64,000 nucleotides of DNA from Kluyvera intermedia (GCF_021440345.1 NZ_JAKCNS010000011.1:124001-188000); one strand, 5' to 3'; shown: positions 29,134 to 40,124, counted from the first letter of the stretch. Notes: generated from the letters alone by a model not told the origin. Numbers and translations are program-made.

Positions 29134-31194
29134 ATGGGTCAGGAAAAACTGTACATCGAAAAAGAACTAAGCTGGTTGTCATTCAACGAGCGTGTCCTCC
29201 AGGAAGCGGCAGACAAAAGCAATCCGCTGATTGAGCGTATGCGTTTTCTGGGGATTTACTCCAACAACCTCGACGAGTTCTATAAAGTCCGCTTCGCCGA
29301 ACTGAAGCGACGGATTATCATCAGCGAAGAACAGGGCGTGACCACGCATTCTCGCCATCTTCTGACCCGGATTCAGGCGCGAGTGCTGAAAGCCGATCAG
29401 GAGTTTGATGGTCTGTACAATGAGCTGCTGCTGGAGATGGCACGCAACCAAATCTTCCTGATTAACGAACGCCAGCTTTCCGCCAACCAGCAAGGCTGGC
29501 TGCGCCACTATTTCAAACAGCATTTGCGCCAGCATATCACCCCGATTCTGCTGAACCGGGAAACCGATCTGGTGCAGTTCCTGAAGGATGATTACACCTA
29601 TTTAGCGGTGGAAATCATTCGCGGCGATGAAATTAACTATGCACTGCTGGAAATTCCATCCGATAAAGTACCGCGTTTCGTCAATCTGCCGCCAGAAACA
29701 CCGCGTCGTCGTAAACCGATGATCTTACTGGATAACATTCTGCGTTACTGCCTGGACGATATCTTCAAAGGCTTCTTCGACTATGACGCGCTGAACGCCT
29801 ATTCGATGAAAATGACCCGTGACGCCGAGTACGATCTGGTGCACGAAATGGAATCAAGCCTGATGGAGCTGATGTCCTCCAGCCTCAAGCAGCGCCTGAC
29901 CGCCGAACCGGTGCGCTTCGTCTATCAGCGCGATATGCCTGATGCCATGGTCGAAATGCTGCGTAAGAAGCTGACTATCTCACGCTATGACTCCATCGTT
30001 CCGGGCGGCCGCTATCACAACTTTAAAGACTTTATTGGCTTCCCGAACGTCGGCAAAGCCAATCTGGTCAACAAACCGATGCCGAGATTGCGCCACGTTT
30101 GGTTCGATAAATTCCGCAACGGGTTTGATGCAATTCGCGAACGCGATGTGCTGCTCTACTATCCGTATCACACCTTTGAACACGTGCTGGAGCTGCTGCG
30201 CCAGGCCTCGTTCGATCCCAACGTGTTGGCCATCAAAATCAATATTTACCGCGTCGCCAAAGACTCGAGAATTATTGATGCCATGATTCACGCCGCCCAT
30301 AACGGTAAGAAAGTCACCGTGGTGGTCGAACTGCAGGCGCGTTTTGACGAAGCGGCAAACATCCATTGGGCAAAGCGCCTCACCGAGGCGGGCGTGCACG
30401 TTATCTTCTCGGCCCCTGGCCTGAAAATTCACGCCAAACTGTTCCTGATTTCGCGTAAAGAAGGTGAGGAAGTGGTGCGCTATGCCCACATCGGTACCGG
30501 TAACTTCAACGAAAAAACCGCGCGTATTTACACCGACTATTCGCTGATTACCGCCGACGCACGTATCACCAATGAAGTACGTCGGGTATTTAACTTTATC
30601 GAAAACCCTTACCGCCCGGTGAGCTTCGACTACCTGCTGGTGTCGCCGCAAAACTCCCGTCGTCTGCTGTACAAGATGATCGACCAGGAAATTGCCAACG
30701 CCCAGAACGGATTACCGTCTGGCATTACGCTTAAACTCAACAATCTGGTGGATAAAGGGCTGGTCGATCGTTTGTATGCGGCATCCAGCTCCGGCGTGCA
30801 GGTGAATCTCCTGATCCGCGGAATGTGCTCCCTGATTCCAGAATTAGAAGGAATCAGCGATAATATTCGAGTGATCAGCATCGTCGACCGTTTCCTTGAG
30901 CACGATAGGATCTATATTTTTGATAACGGCGGCGATAAACGCGTCTACCTTTCCTCAGCGGACTGGATGACCCGTAATATCGATTACCGTATTGAAGTCG
31001 CGACGCCACTGCTCGACCCGCGTCTCAAACAGCGGATCCTCGATATTATCGATATCCTGTTTAGCGACACGGTGAAAGCCCGTTATGTCGATAAAGAACT
31101 GAGTAATCGCTATGTTCCACGCGGAAACCGACGCAAAGTCCGCGCGCAGCAGGCGATCTACGATTATCTCAAATCACTTGAACAGCCTGACTAA
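29134..31194 (+). CDS. ppk: Polyphosphate kinase Ppk1
   Basis: Membrane-associated enzyme that polymerises the gamma phosphate of ATP into inorganic polyphosphate. 686 residues; E. coli has 688, and two residues are missing in the [15 protein letters not shown] segment. Autophosphorylated His lies in [11 protein letters not shown], with the second phospholipase-D-like His region in [10 protein letters not shown]. The ppx start lies 3 bp after the stop, so synthesis and degradation of polyphosphate are encoded together. A partial Pho-box-like element lies about 90-105 bp upstream. Confidence 0.97.
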   Translation: MGQEKLYIEKELSWLSFNERVLQEAADKSNPLIERMRFLGIYSNNLDEFYKVRFAELKRRIIISEEQGVTTHSRHLLTRIQARVLKADQEFDGLYNELLLEMARNQIFLINERQLSANQQGWLRHYFKQHLRQHITPILLNRETDLVQFLKDDYTYLAVEIIRGDEINYALLEIPSDKVPRFVNLPPETPRRRKPMILLDNILRYCLDDIFKGFFDYDALNAYSMKMTRDAEYDLVHEMESSLMELMSSSLKQRLTAEPVRFVYQRDMPDAMVEMLRKKLTISRYDSIVPGGRYHNFKDFIGFPNVGKANLVNKPMPRLRHVWFDKFRNGFDAIRERDVLLYYPYHTFEHVLELLRQASFDPNVLAIKINIYRVAKDSRIIDAMIHAAHNGKKVTVVVELQARFDEAANIHWAKRLTEAGVHVIFSAPGLKIHAKLFLISRKEGEEVVRYAHIGTGNFNEKTARIYTDYSLITADARITNEVRRVFNFIENPYRPVSFDYLLVSPQNSRRLLYKMIDQEIANAQNGLPSGITLKLNNLVDKGLVDRLYAASSSGVQVNLLIRGMCSLIPELEGISDNIRVISIVDRFLEHDRIYIFDNGGDKRVYLSSADWMTRNIDYRIEVATPLLDPRLKQRILDIIDILFSDTVKARYVDKELSNRYVPRGNRRKVRAQQAIYDYLKSLEQPD

Positions 31195-31197
31195 CCT

Positions 31198-32745
31198 ATG
31201 CCAATAAAAAGCAAAGCACCCCGGCCGCAGGAGTTTGCGGCGGTTGATCTTGGTTCAAACAGTTTTCATATGGTCATCGCGCGCGTTGTTGATGGCGCAA
31301 TGCAGATTATTGGCCGTCTGAAGCAGCGTGTGCATCTGGCCGACGGCCTGGATGAAAACAACATGCTAAGCGAAGATGCCATGGAACGCGGGCTAAGCTG
31401 CCTGTCGCTGTTCGCAGAGCGACTGCAGGGCTTTTCCCCTTCCAGCGTCTGTATCGTCGGTACGCACTCGTTACGTCAGGCGGTGAACGCCACCGATTTT
31501 TTGAAGCGTGCGGAAAAGGTTATCCCCTACCCGATTGAAATTATCTCCGGCAACGAAGAAGCGCGTCTGATTTTTATGGGCGTAGAGCACACGCAGCCGG
31601 AGAAAGGCCGCAAGCTGGTGATTGATATCGGCGGCGGTTCCACCGAGCTGGTGATTGGTGAAGATTTTGAACCGATGCTGGTCGAAAGTCGCCGCATGGG
31701 CTGCGTGAGCTTCGGCCAGCAGTTCTTCCTTGCGGGCACTATCAACCGGGAAAACTTCCAGCGCGCCCGCCTTGCGGCCGTGCAGAAGCTGGAAACGCTG
31801 GCGTGGCAGTACCGTATTCAGGGCTGGAACGTGGCAATGGGGGCGTCTGGTACAATTAAAGCTGCGCATGAAGTGCTGCTGGAAATGGGCGAGAAAGACG
31901 GTTTTATCACTCCTGAGCGCCTCGAAATGCTGGTTGAAGAGGTCCTGAAGAGCAAAAACTTCAACTCGTTGAGCCTGCCTGGGCTTTCTGAAGAGCGTAA
32001 ATACGTGTTCGTTCCGGGGCTGGCAATTCTCTGCGGCGTGTTTGACGCGCTGGGGATCAAAGAGCTTCGCCTTTCCGACGGTGCGCTGCGCGAAGGCGTA
32101 CTGTATGAAATGGAAGGCCGTTTCCGCCATCAGGACGTCCGTAGCCGCACCGCGCAAAGTCTGGCAAACCAGTACAACATCGATCGCGAACAGGCGCAGC
32201 GCGTCCTGGAAACGACAATGCAAATGTACGACCAGTGGCTGGAGCAGAATCCGAAGCTTGGAAATCCACAGCTGACCGCGCTATTGAAGTGGGCGTCTAT
32301 GCTGCATGAAGTGGGGCTGAACATTAACCACAGCGGAATGCATCGCCATTCGGCCTACATCCTGCAAAACAGCGACCTGCCGGGCTTTAACCAGGAACAG
32401 CAGTATCTGATGGCAACCTTGGTACGCTTCCACCGTAAAGCCATTAAGCTGGATGAACTACCGCGCTTCACGCTGTTTAAGAAGAAGCAGTTCCTGCCGA
32501 TGATTCAGTTGCTGCGTCTTGGCGTACTATTGAATAACCAGCGTCAGGCAACCACAACGCCGCCAACGCTGAAGCTGACGACTGAGGCCAACCACTGGAC
32601 GCTCTGTTTCCCATACGACTGGTTTTCCCAGAACGCGCTGGCGTTGCTCGATCTGGAGAAAGAGCAGCAGTATTGGGAGAGCGTCACCGGCTGGTTACTA
32701 AAAATCACCGAGGAGAGTGCGCCCGACGAGGTCGCCGCCGCCTGA
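31198..32745 (+). CDS. ppx: Exopolyphosphatase Ppx
   Basis: Processively removes terminal phosphate from polyphosphate; actin/Hsp70-fold Ppx/GppA family. 515 residues (E. coli 513). Phosphate-binding loops [17 protein letters not shown] and [14 protein letters not shown] and the catalytic Glu region [10 protein letters not shown] are visible; a C-terminal HD-like domain carries [20 protein letters not shown]. Operon with ppk. Its last 48 bp overlap the 3' end of pdeF on the other strand. Confidence 0.96.
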   Translation: MPIKSKAPRPQEFAAVDLGSNSFHMVIARVVDGAMQIIGRLKQRVHLADGLDENNMLSEDAMERGLSCLSLFAERLQGFSPSSVCIVGTHSLRQAVNATDFLKRAEKVIPYPIEIISGNEEARLIFMGVEHTQPEKGRKLVIDIGGGSTELVIGEDFEPMLVESRRMGCVSFGQQFFLAGTINRENFQRARLAAVQKLETLAWQYRIQGWNVAMGASGTIKAAHEVLLEMGEKDGFITPERLEMLVEEVLKSKNFNSLSLPGLSEERKYVFVPGLAILCGVFDALGIKELRLSDGALREGVLYEMEGRFRHQDVRSRTAQSLANQYNIDREQAQRVLETTMQMYDQWLEQNPKLGNPQLTALLKWASMLHEVGLNINHSGMHRHSAYILQNSDLPGFNQEQQYLMATLVRFHRKAIKLDELPRFTLFKKKQFLPMIQLLRLGVLLNNQRQATTTPPTLKLTTEANHWTLCFPYDWFSQNALALLDLEKEQQYWESVTGWLLKITEESAPDEVAAA

Positions 32746-34980
32746 TGCTTTAGCCTTAGTTTTAGGTACTGCCAGCTCCTCAAGTGGGGCTGGCTTACCA
32801 ATCGCATATCCCTGCAGATAATCAATACCTAGCGCAATCGCCGCCGTGCGAATTTCTTCATTTTCAACGTATTCCGCCACCACACGCATTTTCTTCATCC
32901 GCGCCAGATGACAGATAGATGAGACAATCTGGTAGTCGAGACTGCTGGTCGCAATATTACGGATAAAGCTGCCATCAATTTTGAGGATGTCCGCGCTGAT
33001 GTGCTTTAAGCGCGCATAGCTGGCATAGCCGGTGCCAAAATCATCAATCGCCACCCGACACCCGAGCTCCTGCAGTTCACGCAGCGTTTGTCGCGCCTGC
33101 TCCACGTTAACCAACGAATGGCTTTCTGTAATCTCAAACACCAGTTGCCACGCCTCAATACCGTGTTCACTGAGCAGCGATTCGACCTTGCGCGCAAAAC
33201 CGAGCCCGCTGGCAGTCGACGGTGATAAATTCACTGCCAGACGCATTCCAGGGTGGCTTTCTCGCCGGCTGGCCATAAAGCGCAATGTATGTTCAAGCAC
33301 CCAAAGGTCGATACGTGATGCCATGCCAAATTCGTGGGCGACCGGTAAAAATAGCGCCGGTGAGATCAGTTCACCCTCATCATCGAGCATTCTCAGCAGG
33401 ACTTCATGGTAGTCATCGCCGCGAATACCGACGATTGGCTGCGCCATCAGACAGAAGCGATCGTTTTCCAGCGCCTGTTGGACGCGAACCATCATCGCAA
33501 TCTTACCCTTCAACTCCTGCTGCAGGTGCTGTGCGCCGCGCCGCTGCATGTTTTCCGGGCGATCGGTCACTAACGACAGTTCGGCCACCGTATTCAGTTC
33601 TCCCAACAACAACGGAAGGTGCGCGATAGGTGATTGGATGTAGCAATAGCTTAAGCCGATTTGCGGCTGGAGCGGCATTCCATTCCAGCTGTAGCGGAAC
33701 ATCTTCAGACGCGTATAAAGTTCATCAATGCGCTCCTTGTAGGACTCTGTATACAGCTGTACGGCTAAATCACTACCGGTCAACTGATACACATCCTCCC
33801 CCGGGCGCAAAACCTCCCGCAGGTATTCCGCCAGATTTTGCTTATAGTTGATGCGCAGCATAATGCCGTAATGGCGTGCCAGGATCTCAAGATCCGGCAT
33901 GCGCAGGAAACACAGTACCGACCACGGCGCTTTGCTAATCGCCCGGTTCAAAGCACGCATATTCGGCAAATTCACCACCGGGTCGATAAAGGCCATACGT
34001 CGTACCCGCTCGTGGATAGCGCGCTGACGGCTGGAGAGCATCGCCAGATAGGCAATGATAAACGAGAACACCAGGAAGCTAGATGAGGTAATTGCCAGCT
34101 GAACGCTATACCCTGCCGTATGTGGCACGTAGCGAAAATGGTAATGAATGGCCACAATCAGCATCAGCGTCCAGATGACGGAAATAAACCGATAGCCAAA
34201 GCGCATTGAGCCCCACAGCATCACCGGCAACAGCAAGGAAATGGTGTAGTTGGTATTGAAAATGGTGCTGGCTTTATCCAGCGGCATCATCAGCATGGAG
34301 AATATCCCCAGCACTACGGCTCCCCACACCACCATCTCCGGCCATTTGACCTTAGGGTCGAAATCGCGACGAATCTGGGAGATAAAGCTGCGAATATAAT
34401 AGGGATTGCGGATAGTGCGGATCAACAAATAGCACAGCGGTACGCCGGTGAGATACCCCATCAGCAGCGCCTGGTAGTTAATCAAATTACGCTGCGTCAA
34501 CGGTGAGGCTAGTTGAGCCTCACTGAGGCTGGGATAGATGCCGATATACAGCGTTATCTGTATCAGGAACATAAACAACGAGGCGGGGACAAACATCTGC
34601 CAGAACAGTCGGTGCGCCATCAGGCGGGTGTCACCGTACGACACCATTTTTCGTCCGCCGGTGAAATACTGATACCCGCCCCATGCCACCAGCGTTGGAA
34701 TAAGAAACTGTAGCGTGAGGCCGACTTCTTCAGCAGCAAGCAGGTCGCGCGTCAGATAGCAGGCAATACCCGCAATGATCCCCGGCAGCGCTTTCCAGCC
34801 AAAAAATAACATGATGCTCAGCAAGAAAGGCAATGGTAGATAATAAAGGTAAGCCTTACCGTCACCAACATAGGTGTAAGTATTAGCAAATTTAATTATT
34901 GGCAATACCAGAAGCGGCAGTATCAGGGGCAGTCCCCACCAACAATCGCGATATTGCTTATACCATTTACAGAAGATCAT
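32698..34980 (-). CDS. pdeF: Anaerobic c-di-GMP phosphodiesterase PdeF (YfgF)
   Basis: 760-residue inner-membrane protein: N-terminal MASE1-like sensor with about eight to ten spans (residues 15-320), degenerate GGDEF domain (GGDEF replaced by TGSDL) and a C-terminal EAL domain. The EAL motif itself reads MAQPIVG, as in E. coli PdeF, while downstream catalytic motifs ([32 protein letters not shown]) are intact, so phosphodiesterase activity is expected. E. coli YfgF is an anaerobic c-di-GMP phosphodiesterase; the FNR palindrome 130 bp upstream fits. The C-terminus is about 13 residues longer than in E. coli as I recall it and runs into ppx on the opposite strand. Divergent from yfgG. Confidence 0.93.
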   Translation of the reverse strand: MIFCKWYKQYRDCWWGLPLILPLLVLPIIKFANTYTYVGDGKAYLYYLPLPFLLSIMLFFGWKALPGIIAGIACYLTRDLLAAEEVGLTLQFLIPTLVAWGGYQYFTGGRKMVSYGDTRLMAHRLFWQMFVPASLFMFLIQITLYIGIYPSLSEAQLASPLTQRNLINYQALLMGYLTGVPLCYLLIRTIRNPYYIRSFISQIRRDFDPKVKWPEMVVWGAVVLGIFSMLMMPLDKASTIFNTNYTISLLLPVMLWGSMRFGYRFISVIWTLMLIVAIHYHFRYVPHTAGYSVQLAITSSSFLVFSFIIAYLAMLSSRQRAIHERVRRMAFIDPVVNLPNMRALNRAISKAPWSVLCFLRMPDLEILARHYGIMLRINYKQNLAEYLREVLRPGEDVYQLTGSDLAVQLYTESYKERIDELYTRLKMFRYSWNGMPLQPQIGLSYCYIQSPIAHLPLLLGELNTVAELSLVTDRPENMQRRGAQHLQQELKGKIAMMVRVQQALENDRFCLMAQPIVGIRGDDYHEVLLRMLDDEGELISPALFLPVAHEFGMASRIDLWVLEHTLRFMASRRESHPGMRLAVNLSPSTASGLGFARKVESLLSEHGIEAWQLVFEITESHSLVNVEQARQTLRELQELGCRVAIDDFGTGYASYARLKHISADILKIDGSFIRNIATSSLDYQIVSSICHLARMKKMRVVAEYVENEEIRTAAIALGIDYLQGYAIGKPAPLEELAVPKTKAKASGGGDLVGRTLLGDF

Positions 34981-35330
34981 AGATGCTCAACGGATACCCC
35001 AAATCCTGCTGGGTATTTTTAGACAGGCATCCAACCTGGCTTAAAATTCCGCGAAATGAGTAATCCGCGGGTCAGGCGCAGTATTTTAGTGAGCAGTTCC
35101 GAATGAAACTTGATATACATCAAAAAAGCATGCACATCTAATTAATAAATTACTTTTCAATGGACAAATTCAAGTATATTTTCAGGTTTGTGAATACGTA
35201 TAATATCTTATATAACATTAATTAATGTTTACTCTGACGGTTTTTTACATTCAATGCAATTGACCCTCACGCCACTCTGTGCCTTAATGTAGCAATCGCC
35301 CGTGTATGGGTATTGCTAAAGGACCCCTTT
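34981..35330. other. Divergent control region pdeF-yfgG
   Basis: An AT-rich stretch of 350 bp without a supported gene. It holds a perfect FNR palindrome at 35110-35123 and a small hairpin with a T tail (ATACCC/GGGTAT near 34997-35020) in the pdeF leader. Several TATAAT-like words occur near 35198-35220. Confidence 0.6.
35110..35123. promoter_or_regulatory. FNR box between pdeF and yfgG
   Basis: TTGATATACATCAA matches the FNR consensus TTGAT-N4-ATCAA at all ten defined positions. It lies 130 bp before pdeF and 208 bp before yfgG. FNR control suits the anaerobic role known for YfgF. Confidence 0.82.
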
Positions 35331-35534
35331 GTGAGCCAGGTTACCAGCCTACGAAAACGACACCGATTTAACAGTCGCATGATCCGAATCGTACTGCTTA
35401 TCAGTTTGATCTTCTTCTTCGGACGTTTCGTCTACTCCTCCATCGGTGCGTGGCATCACCACCAGGACAAAAAAGAATCCCAGCAAAGCAGCCTTTCGCA
35501 GCAGACTCCCGCAGTACAGACCAACGATCGCTAA
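35331..35534 (+). CDS. yfgG: Small membrane protein YfgG
   Basis: 67-residue protein from GTG at 35331 (SQVTSLRKRHRFNSRM), matching E. coli YfgG (about 63 residues). A basic N-terminus precedes one transmembrane helix (IVLLISLIFFFGRFVYSSIG) and a polar, Gln/Ser-rich tail. AAAGGA lies 8 bp before the GTG. In E. coli YfgG has been linked to nickel and cobalt tolerance; mechanism unknown. In E. coli yfgH and yfgI follow, but here an MscS paralogue does. Confidence 0.88.
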   Translation: MSQVTSLRKRHRFNSRMIRIVLLISLIFFFGRFVYSSIGAWHHHQDKKESQQSSLSQQTPAVQTNDR

Positions 35535-35896
35535 TCGTCTTTACGCTCCTGCAATATCTTCTGTTTCAAGATTCCTTACCGGATGGCTAATCGACCGACA
35601 TTTAACCATCCGGTAAGGGATTTAAGTTTCCTTGTTCACTTTTCCAATACGCATTCGGACATATCGCTCAATTACCCCGCCGCCCGCACAATTACACAAT
35701 CTTTCATTTTCACTTCGCCGCACCATTTGGCGAATTTTTTATGCGGCTTTCATTACGCATGAAAAATATGGCTATAAAAGCCGTTAACCCATCACAATTA
35801 AAAATATAAACGGCATGTGTATTATTATTTTGCATATGGCGATTAATTTTTACTTGAATGTTTATATAGTATTTTTAAATCCAGCAAGGTAATACC
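35535..35896. other. Intergenic region yfgG-mscS paralogue
   Basis: No gene is seen in 362 bp. It begins with a perfect 13-bp inverted repeat (35574-35618) and turns strongly AT-rich from about 35760, which suggests imported DNA ahead of the channel gene. The channel promoter should lie in the last 150 bp. Confidence 0.5.
35574..35618. repeat. Perfect 13-bp inverted repeat after yfgG
   Basis: CCTTACCGGATGG and CCATCCGGTAAGG are separated by 19 bp. There is no T tract. It may end yfgG transcription by processing or be a REP-like unit. Confidence 0.6.
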
Positions 35897-36775
35897 ATGA
35901 GCGGCTTTGCATTATTCCCTAAAATAAGAAGCAGTATTGAGTGGCTTTTTGAGCACGGTGACACAGTCGTCCAGTTTGGCTGGAGTATCGTGGCCGCTAT
36001 CATTTTGTTGTTCGCCGGTAAATTTGTTTCTCGCCTGCTCGCACATACACTGGAGAAACTGCTTTTAAGGCGAAGCGTCGATATCACCATCGTGCAATTT
36101 TTTACCGCGCTGGTCCGCTATATCACGCTCGCATTTTTTACCGTCGCCGCGTTGGGCCGCATCGGCATTGAAACATCATCAATTATTGCCGTGATTGGTG
36201 CCGCAGGCCTGGCTATTGGCCTGGCATTGCAAAGCTCGTTGTCTAACTTTGCCGCAGGTGTCATGCTGGTTTCCTTGCGCCCATTCCGCGCAGGTGAAAT
36301 CATACAAATTGGGCTCATAATAGGGACGGTTGAAAAAGTGCATATCTTTTCAACCACCTTACTCACTGGCGACAGTAAATCGGTGGTGATCCCTAACGGT
36401 AAGATTATCGCCGACAATATCATCAACTACTCTCGCCACCCAATGCGCCGTATCGATCTGGTCATCGGCGTCGGCTACCACAGTCGGATTGCCGATGTAA
36501 AAAGAGTGATTACCAGTATTATTGAGCAGGACAGTCGTATCGACCAAAAGCGCGGTTTTGTTGTTCGTTTGGGGGAGCTTGCCCCTTCATCGCTGAACTT
36601 CTATGTTCGCGTGTGGGTACCCAATGCTGAATACTGGAACACCTACTACGACATGCTGGAAAAAATCAAAGAGGCGCTGGACGCCAACCATATCTCCTTA
36701 CCGTATCCGCAAATGGACGTTCGCGTCGAAAACATTACCGCCAAAGTACCCACCCAACTTCAGTTAGTCGATTAG
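35897..36775 (+). CDS. MscS-family mechanosensitive channel (paralogue)
   Basis: 292-residue small-conductance mechanosensitive channel homologue, close in length to E. coli MscS (286). Three hydrophobic spans precede the beta and alpha/beta cytoplasmic domains. The pore helix AAGLAIGLALQSSLSNFAAG keeps the Leu105 and Leu109 seal positions, but Gly113 of MscS, the kink point used in inactivation, is Ser here. VIPNGKI and RPFRAGE family motifs are intact. It is not at the normal mscS locus and replaces yfgHI at this site. AT-rich upstream DNA suggests acquisition. Start ATG follows AAGGTAATACC. Ends at a shared terminator with guaA. Confidence 0.92.
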   Translation: MSGFALFPKIRSSIEWLFEHGDTVVQFGWSIVAAIILLFAGKFVSRLLAHTLEKLLLRRSVDITIVQFFTALVRYITLAFFTVAALGRIGIETSSIIAVIGAAGLAIGLALQSSLSNFAAGVMLVSLRPFRAGEIIQIGLIIGTVEKVHIFSTTLLTGDSKSVVIPNGKIIADNIINYSRHPMRRIDLVIGVGYHSRIADVKRVITSIIEQDSRIDQKRGFVVRLGELAPSSLNFYVRVWVPNAEYWNTYYDMLEKIKEALDANHISLPYPQMDVRVENITAKVPTQLQLVD

Positions 36776-36796
36776 CCATCGGGACAAAAGATTGCC

Positions 36797-36831
36797 ATAA
36801 AAAAACCCTCTGCTCAGCAGAGGGTTTTTAG
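36797..36831. terminator. Bidirectional terminator between the mscS paralogue and guaA
   Basis: AAAAACCCTCTGCT/CAGCAGAGGGTTTTT is an almost perfect palindrome flanked by A and T runs between convergent genes. Confidence 0.95.
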
Positions 36832-36850
36832 CGCTAACATAAAGGGGAAA

Positions 36851-38428
36851 TTATTCCCACTCAATGGTAGCCGGTGGCTTACCGCTGATGTCATAAACGA
36901 CACGCGAGATACCGTTCACTTCATTGATGATGCGGTTGGATACGCGTCCCAGGAAGTCGTACGGCAGGTGCGCCCAGTGTGCGGTCATAAAGTCGATGGT
37001 TTCGACAGCACGCAGGGAAACAACCCAGTCATACTTACGGCCATCGCCCATCACACCCACGGAACGAACCGGCAGGAATACGGTGAACGCCTGGCTCACT
37101 TTGTTGTACAGGTCGGCTTTGTGCAGTTCTTCGATGAAGATAGCGTCCGCACGACGCAGCAGGTCGCAGTACTCTTTCTTCACTTCGCCCAGCACGCGTA
37201 CGCCCAGACCTGGACCCGGGAACGGGTGACGGTACAGCATGTCGTACGGCAGGCCCAGTTCCAGACCAATTTTACGCACTTCATCTTTGAACAGCTCACG
37301 CAGCGGTTCAACCAGGCCCATCTTCATCTCTTTCGGCAGGCCGCCCACGTTGTGGTGAGATTTGATGACGTGTGCTTTACCGGTGGCGGAAGCGGCAGAC
37401 TCGATAACGTCAGGATAGATAGTGCCCTGCGCCAGCCATTTCACGTCTTGCAGCTTCAGTGCTTCTTCGTCGAATACTTCAACGAATACGCGACCGATGA
37501 TTTTACGTTTAGCTTCCGGATCGTTTTCACCCGCCAGCGCGTCGAGGAAACGTTTTTCGCCTTCCACGTGAACGATGTTGAGGCCGAAGTGGTCGCCGAA
37601 CATGTCCATAACCTGCTGAGCTTCATTCAGACGCAGCAGACCGTTATCAACGAAGACGCAGGTCAGGTTTTTGCCGATGGCGCGGTGCAGCAGCATCGCG
37701 GTCACGGAGGAGTCAACGCCACCGGACAGGCCGAGGATCACTTTGTCATCACCCACCTGCTCGCGGATGCGCACAATCGCATCTTCGATAATTTTGTCCG
37801 CGGTCCACAGCGCTTCGCACTGGCAGATATCGCGAACAAAACGCTCAAGCATGCGCAGGCCCTGGCGAGTGTGGGTCACTTCCGGGTGGAACTGCACGCC
37901 GTAGAAGCGTTTTTCTTCGTTAGCCATAATGGCGAACGGGCAGCTCTCTGTGCTGGCAACGGTGACGAAGTCAGCAGGAATAGCGGTGACTTTATCGCCG
38001 TGGCTCATCCATACGTCCAGCAGCGGTTTGCCGTCTGCGGTCAGTGCATCTTCGATACCACGAACCAGCGCGCTGTCGGTTTTCACTTCAACCTGGGCGT
38101 AGCCAAACTCGCGTTCGTTAGAACTTTCTACGTGGCCGCCCAGCTGCATTGCCATGGTCTGCATGCCGTAGCATACGCCGAAGACCGGTACACCGGCTTC
38201 GAAGACGTATTCTGGTGCGCGCGGGCTATTGTCTTCGGTGGTGCTTTCCGGGCCGCCGGAGAGAATGATACCGCTCGGATTGAACTCACGGATTTGTGCT
38301 TCAGTAACATCCCATGCCCACAGTTCACAGTAGACGCCCAGTTCACGTACGCGACGTGCCACTAGCTGCGTGTACTGCGATCCGAAATCAAGGATAAGAA
38401 TGCGATGTTTATGAATATTATCAGTCAT
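36851..38428 (-). CDS. guaA: GMP synthase GuaA
   Basis: Glutamine-hydrolysing GMP synthetase converting XMP to GMP. 525 residues, the E. coli length. N-terminal class I glutamine amidotransferase with [10 protein letters not shown] (nucleophile Cys) and the His-Glu pair in [12 protein letters not shown]-pyrophosphatase P-loop [10 protein letters not shown]-terminal dimer domain ending [21 protein letters not shown]. Second gene of guaBA. Confidence 0.98.
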   Translation of the reverse strand: MTDNIHKHRILILDFGSQYTQLVARRVRELGVYCELWAWDVTEAQIREFNPSGIILSGGPESTTEDNSPRAPEYVFEAGVPVFGVCYGMQTMAMQLGGHVESSNEREFGYAQVEVKTDSALVRGIEDALTADGKPLLDVWMSHGDKVTAIPADFVTVASTESCPFAIMANEEKRFYGVQFHPEVTHTRQGLRMLERFVRDICQCEALWTADKIIEDAIVRIREQVGDDKVILGLSGGVDSSVTAMLLHRAIGKNLTCVFVDNGLLRLNEAQQVMDMFGDHFGLNIVHVEGEKRFLDALAGENDPEAKRKIIGRVFVEVFDEEALKLQDVKWLAQGTIYPDVIESAASATGKAHVIKSHHNVGGLPKEMKMGLVEPLRELFKDEVRKIGLELGLPYDMLYRHPFPGPGLGVRVLGEVKKEYCDLLRRADAIFIEELHKADLYNKVSQAFTVFLPVRSVGVMGDGRKYDWVVSLRAVETIDFMTAHWAHLPYDFLGRVSNRIINEVNGISRVVYDISGKPPATIEWE

Positions 38429-38464
38429 TTGACGTTAATTCCGAGGCAAGTGAAACAATAACAA

Positions 38465-38488
38465 AACGCCCGGTTAAAACCGGGCGCG
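38465..38488 (-). terminator. Hairpin between guaB and guaA
   Basis: CGCCCGGTTAAAACCGGGCG palindrome in the 68-bp gap, followed on the minus strand by GTTTTGTTATTG. It is weak as a terminator and may only adjust guaA expression or mRNA stability. Confidence 0.55.
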
Positions 38489-38496
38489 GAAACTTA

Positions 38497-39963
38497 TCAG
38501 GAGCCCATGCGGTAGTTCGGGGACTCTTTGGTGATGGTCACATCGTGAACGTGGCTTTCCTGGATACCCGCACCGCTGATGCGAACGAATTCAGCTTTCG
38601 TACGCAGCTCGTCAATGGTACCACAGCCGGTCAGACCCATACAGGAGCGCAGGCCGCCCATCTGCTGGTGAATGATCTCTTTCAGGCGACCTTTGTACGC
38701 AACGCGACCTTCGATACCTTCTGGTACCAGTTTGTCTGCGGCGTTATCGCTCTGGAAGTAACGGTCGGAAGAACCTTTAGACATCGCGCCCAGAGAACCC
38801 ATCCCACGGTAAGATTTGTAAGAACGGCCCTGGTAAAGTTCGATTTCACCCGGGGATTCTTCGGTACCGGCCAGCATAGAACCAACCATCACGACAGCAG
38901 CGCCAGCAGCGATGGCTTTCGCGATATCACCAGAGAAACGAATACCGCCATCGGCGATAACTGGAATGCCGGTACCTTCCAGCGCTTCAACCGCGTCGGA
39001 AACGGCAGTGATCTGTGGAACACCCACGCCGGTAACGATACGGGTCGTACAGATGGAGCCAGGACCGATACCCACTTTCACCGCGCTGCAGCCAGCTTCA
39101 GCCAGAGCACGAGCACCAGCGCCAGTTGCCACGTTACCGCCGATGATTTGCAGATCAGGGTATTTAGCACGAGTTTCACGGATACGCTGCAGAACGCCTT
39201 CAGAGTGGCCGTGAGAAGAGTCAATCAGCAGCACGTCAACGCCTGCGGCAACCAGCGCATCAACGCGCTCTTCGTTGCCAGCGCCAGCACCTACTGCCGC
39301 GCCAACGCGCAGACGGCCCTGCTCATCTTTACATGCGTTAGGTTTACGCTCGGCTTTTTTGAAGTCTTTAACGGTGATCATGCCCAGCAGGTGGAAGCTG
39401 GAATCAACAACCAGCGCTTTTTCTACGCGGCGTTCGTGCATTTTTGCAAACACCACGTCACGTGCTTCACCTTCGCGAACGGTCACCAGGCGATCTTTCG
39501 GCGTCATGTATACGCTCACCGGCTGGTTCAGATCGGTCACGAAGCGAACGTCACGACCGGTAATGATACCGACCAGTTCGTTTTCTTCGGTCACAACCGG
39601 ATAGCCTGCGAAGCCGTTACGCTCGGTCAGCGCTTTAACTTCGTGCAGGGTGGTGGTTGGCAGAACGGTCTGCGGGTCGGTTACGACGCCGGATTCGTGT
39701 TTCTTCACGCGGCGAACTTCTTCTGCCTGGCGCTCAATGGACATGTTTTTGTGGATAAAACCGATGCCGCCTTCCTGTGCCAGTGCAATTGCAAGGCGCG
39801 CTTCAGTCACGGTATCCATTGCCGCAGAGAGCATAGGAATGTTCAGACGAATAGTTTTAGTCAGCTGGGTGCCAAGATCAGCCGTGTTCGGCAGAACGGT
39901 AGAATGAGCGGGAACGAGGAGGACGTCGTCAAACGTCAGGGCTTCTTTTGCGATACGTAGCAT
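38497..39963 (-). CDS. guaB: IMP dehydrogenase GuaB
   Basis: Oxidises IMP to XMP with NAD, the first step to guanine nucleotides. 488 residues from ATG at 39963 ([16 protein letters not shown]); a start two codons earlier is possible but unlike the family. Two CBS domains lie at about 95-200 ([30 protein letters not shown]). The active-site Cys loop [24 protein letters not shown] and the flap region follow. First gene of guaBA, divergent from xseA, with PurR and CRP sites in E. coli-like positions. Confidence 0.98.
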   Translation of the reverse strand: MLRIAKEALTFDDVLLVPAHSTVLPNTADLGTQLTKTIRLNIPMLSAAMDTVTEARLAIALAQEGGIGFIHKNMSIERQAEEVRRVKKHESGVVTDPQTVLPTTTLHEVKALTERNGFAGYPVVTEENELVGIITGRDVRFVTDLNQPVSVYMTPKDRLVTVREGEARDVVFAKMHERRVEKALVVDSSFHLLGMITVKDFKKAERKPNACKDEQGRLRVGAAVGAGAGNEERVDALVAAGVDVLLIDSSHGHSEGVLQRIRETRAKYPDLQIIGGNVATGAGARALAEAGCSAVKVGIGPGSICTTRIVTGVGVPQITAVSDAVEALEGTGIPVIADGGIRFSGDIAKAIAAGAAVVMVGSMLAGTEESPGEIELYQGRSYKSYRGMGSLGAMSKGSSDRYFQSDNAADKLVPEGIEGRVAYKGRLKEIIHQQMGGLRSCMGLTGCGTIDELRTKAEFVRISGAGIQESHVHDVTITKESPNYRMGS

Positions 39964-40005
39964 GGGCAATATCTCACCTGGGAGGTTAATAAATATTGCC
40001 GCGGC

Positions 40006-40011
40006 ATTATA
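40006..40011 (-). promoter_or_regulatory. guaB -10 hexamer
   Basis: A perfect TATAAT on the minus strand predicts the guaB start at about 39999, giving a 36-nt leader. Confidence 0.85.
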
Positions 40012-40015
40012 CAGA

Positions 40016-40031
40016 GCGTAAGCGATTGCAT
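40016..40031 (-). promoter_or_regulatory. PurR box of guaBA
   Basis: On the minus strand ATGCAATCGCTTACGC matches ANGCAANCGNTTNCNT at every defined position but the last. It is centred at -24.5 between -10 and -35. PurR repression of guaBA is known in E. coli. Confidence 0.82.
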
Positions 40032-40108
40032 CTACACTTTTCTGAAAAAAATACTTGCGATCGTCGATGGGCAGGTTACTATCGACTGAATAACCTGCTG
40101 ATTTAGAA

Positions 40109-40124
40109 TTTGATCTCGCTCACA
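40109..40124 (-). promoter_or_regulatory. CRP site of guaB overlapping the xseA start
   Basis: Read on plus, TTTGATCTCGCTCACA has a 4/5 left half and a perfect TCACA right half. Its centre is 117.5 bp upstream of the predicted guaB start, the spacing described for CRP at E. coli guaB. The last base is the A of the xseA ATG. Confidence 0.75.

Noticed and set aside
36968-38365. 465-codon open frame on the strand opposite guaA
   Set aside because: Shadow of guaA: no ribosome site, His/Phe/Gln-rich composition typical of antisense frames, and no family resemblance.
38545-39960. 471-codon open frame opposite guaB
   Set aside because: Same antisense artefact; it mirrors the codon bias of guaB and has no motif.
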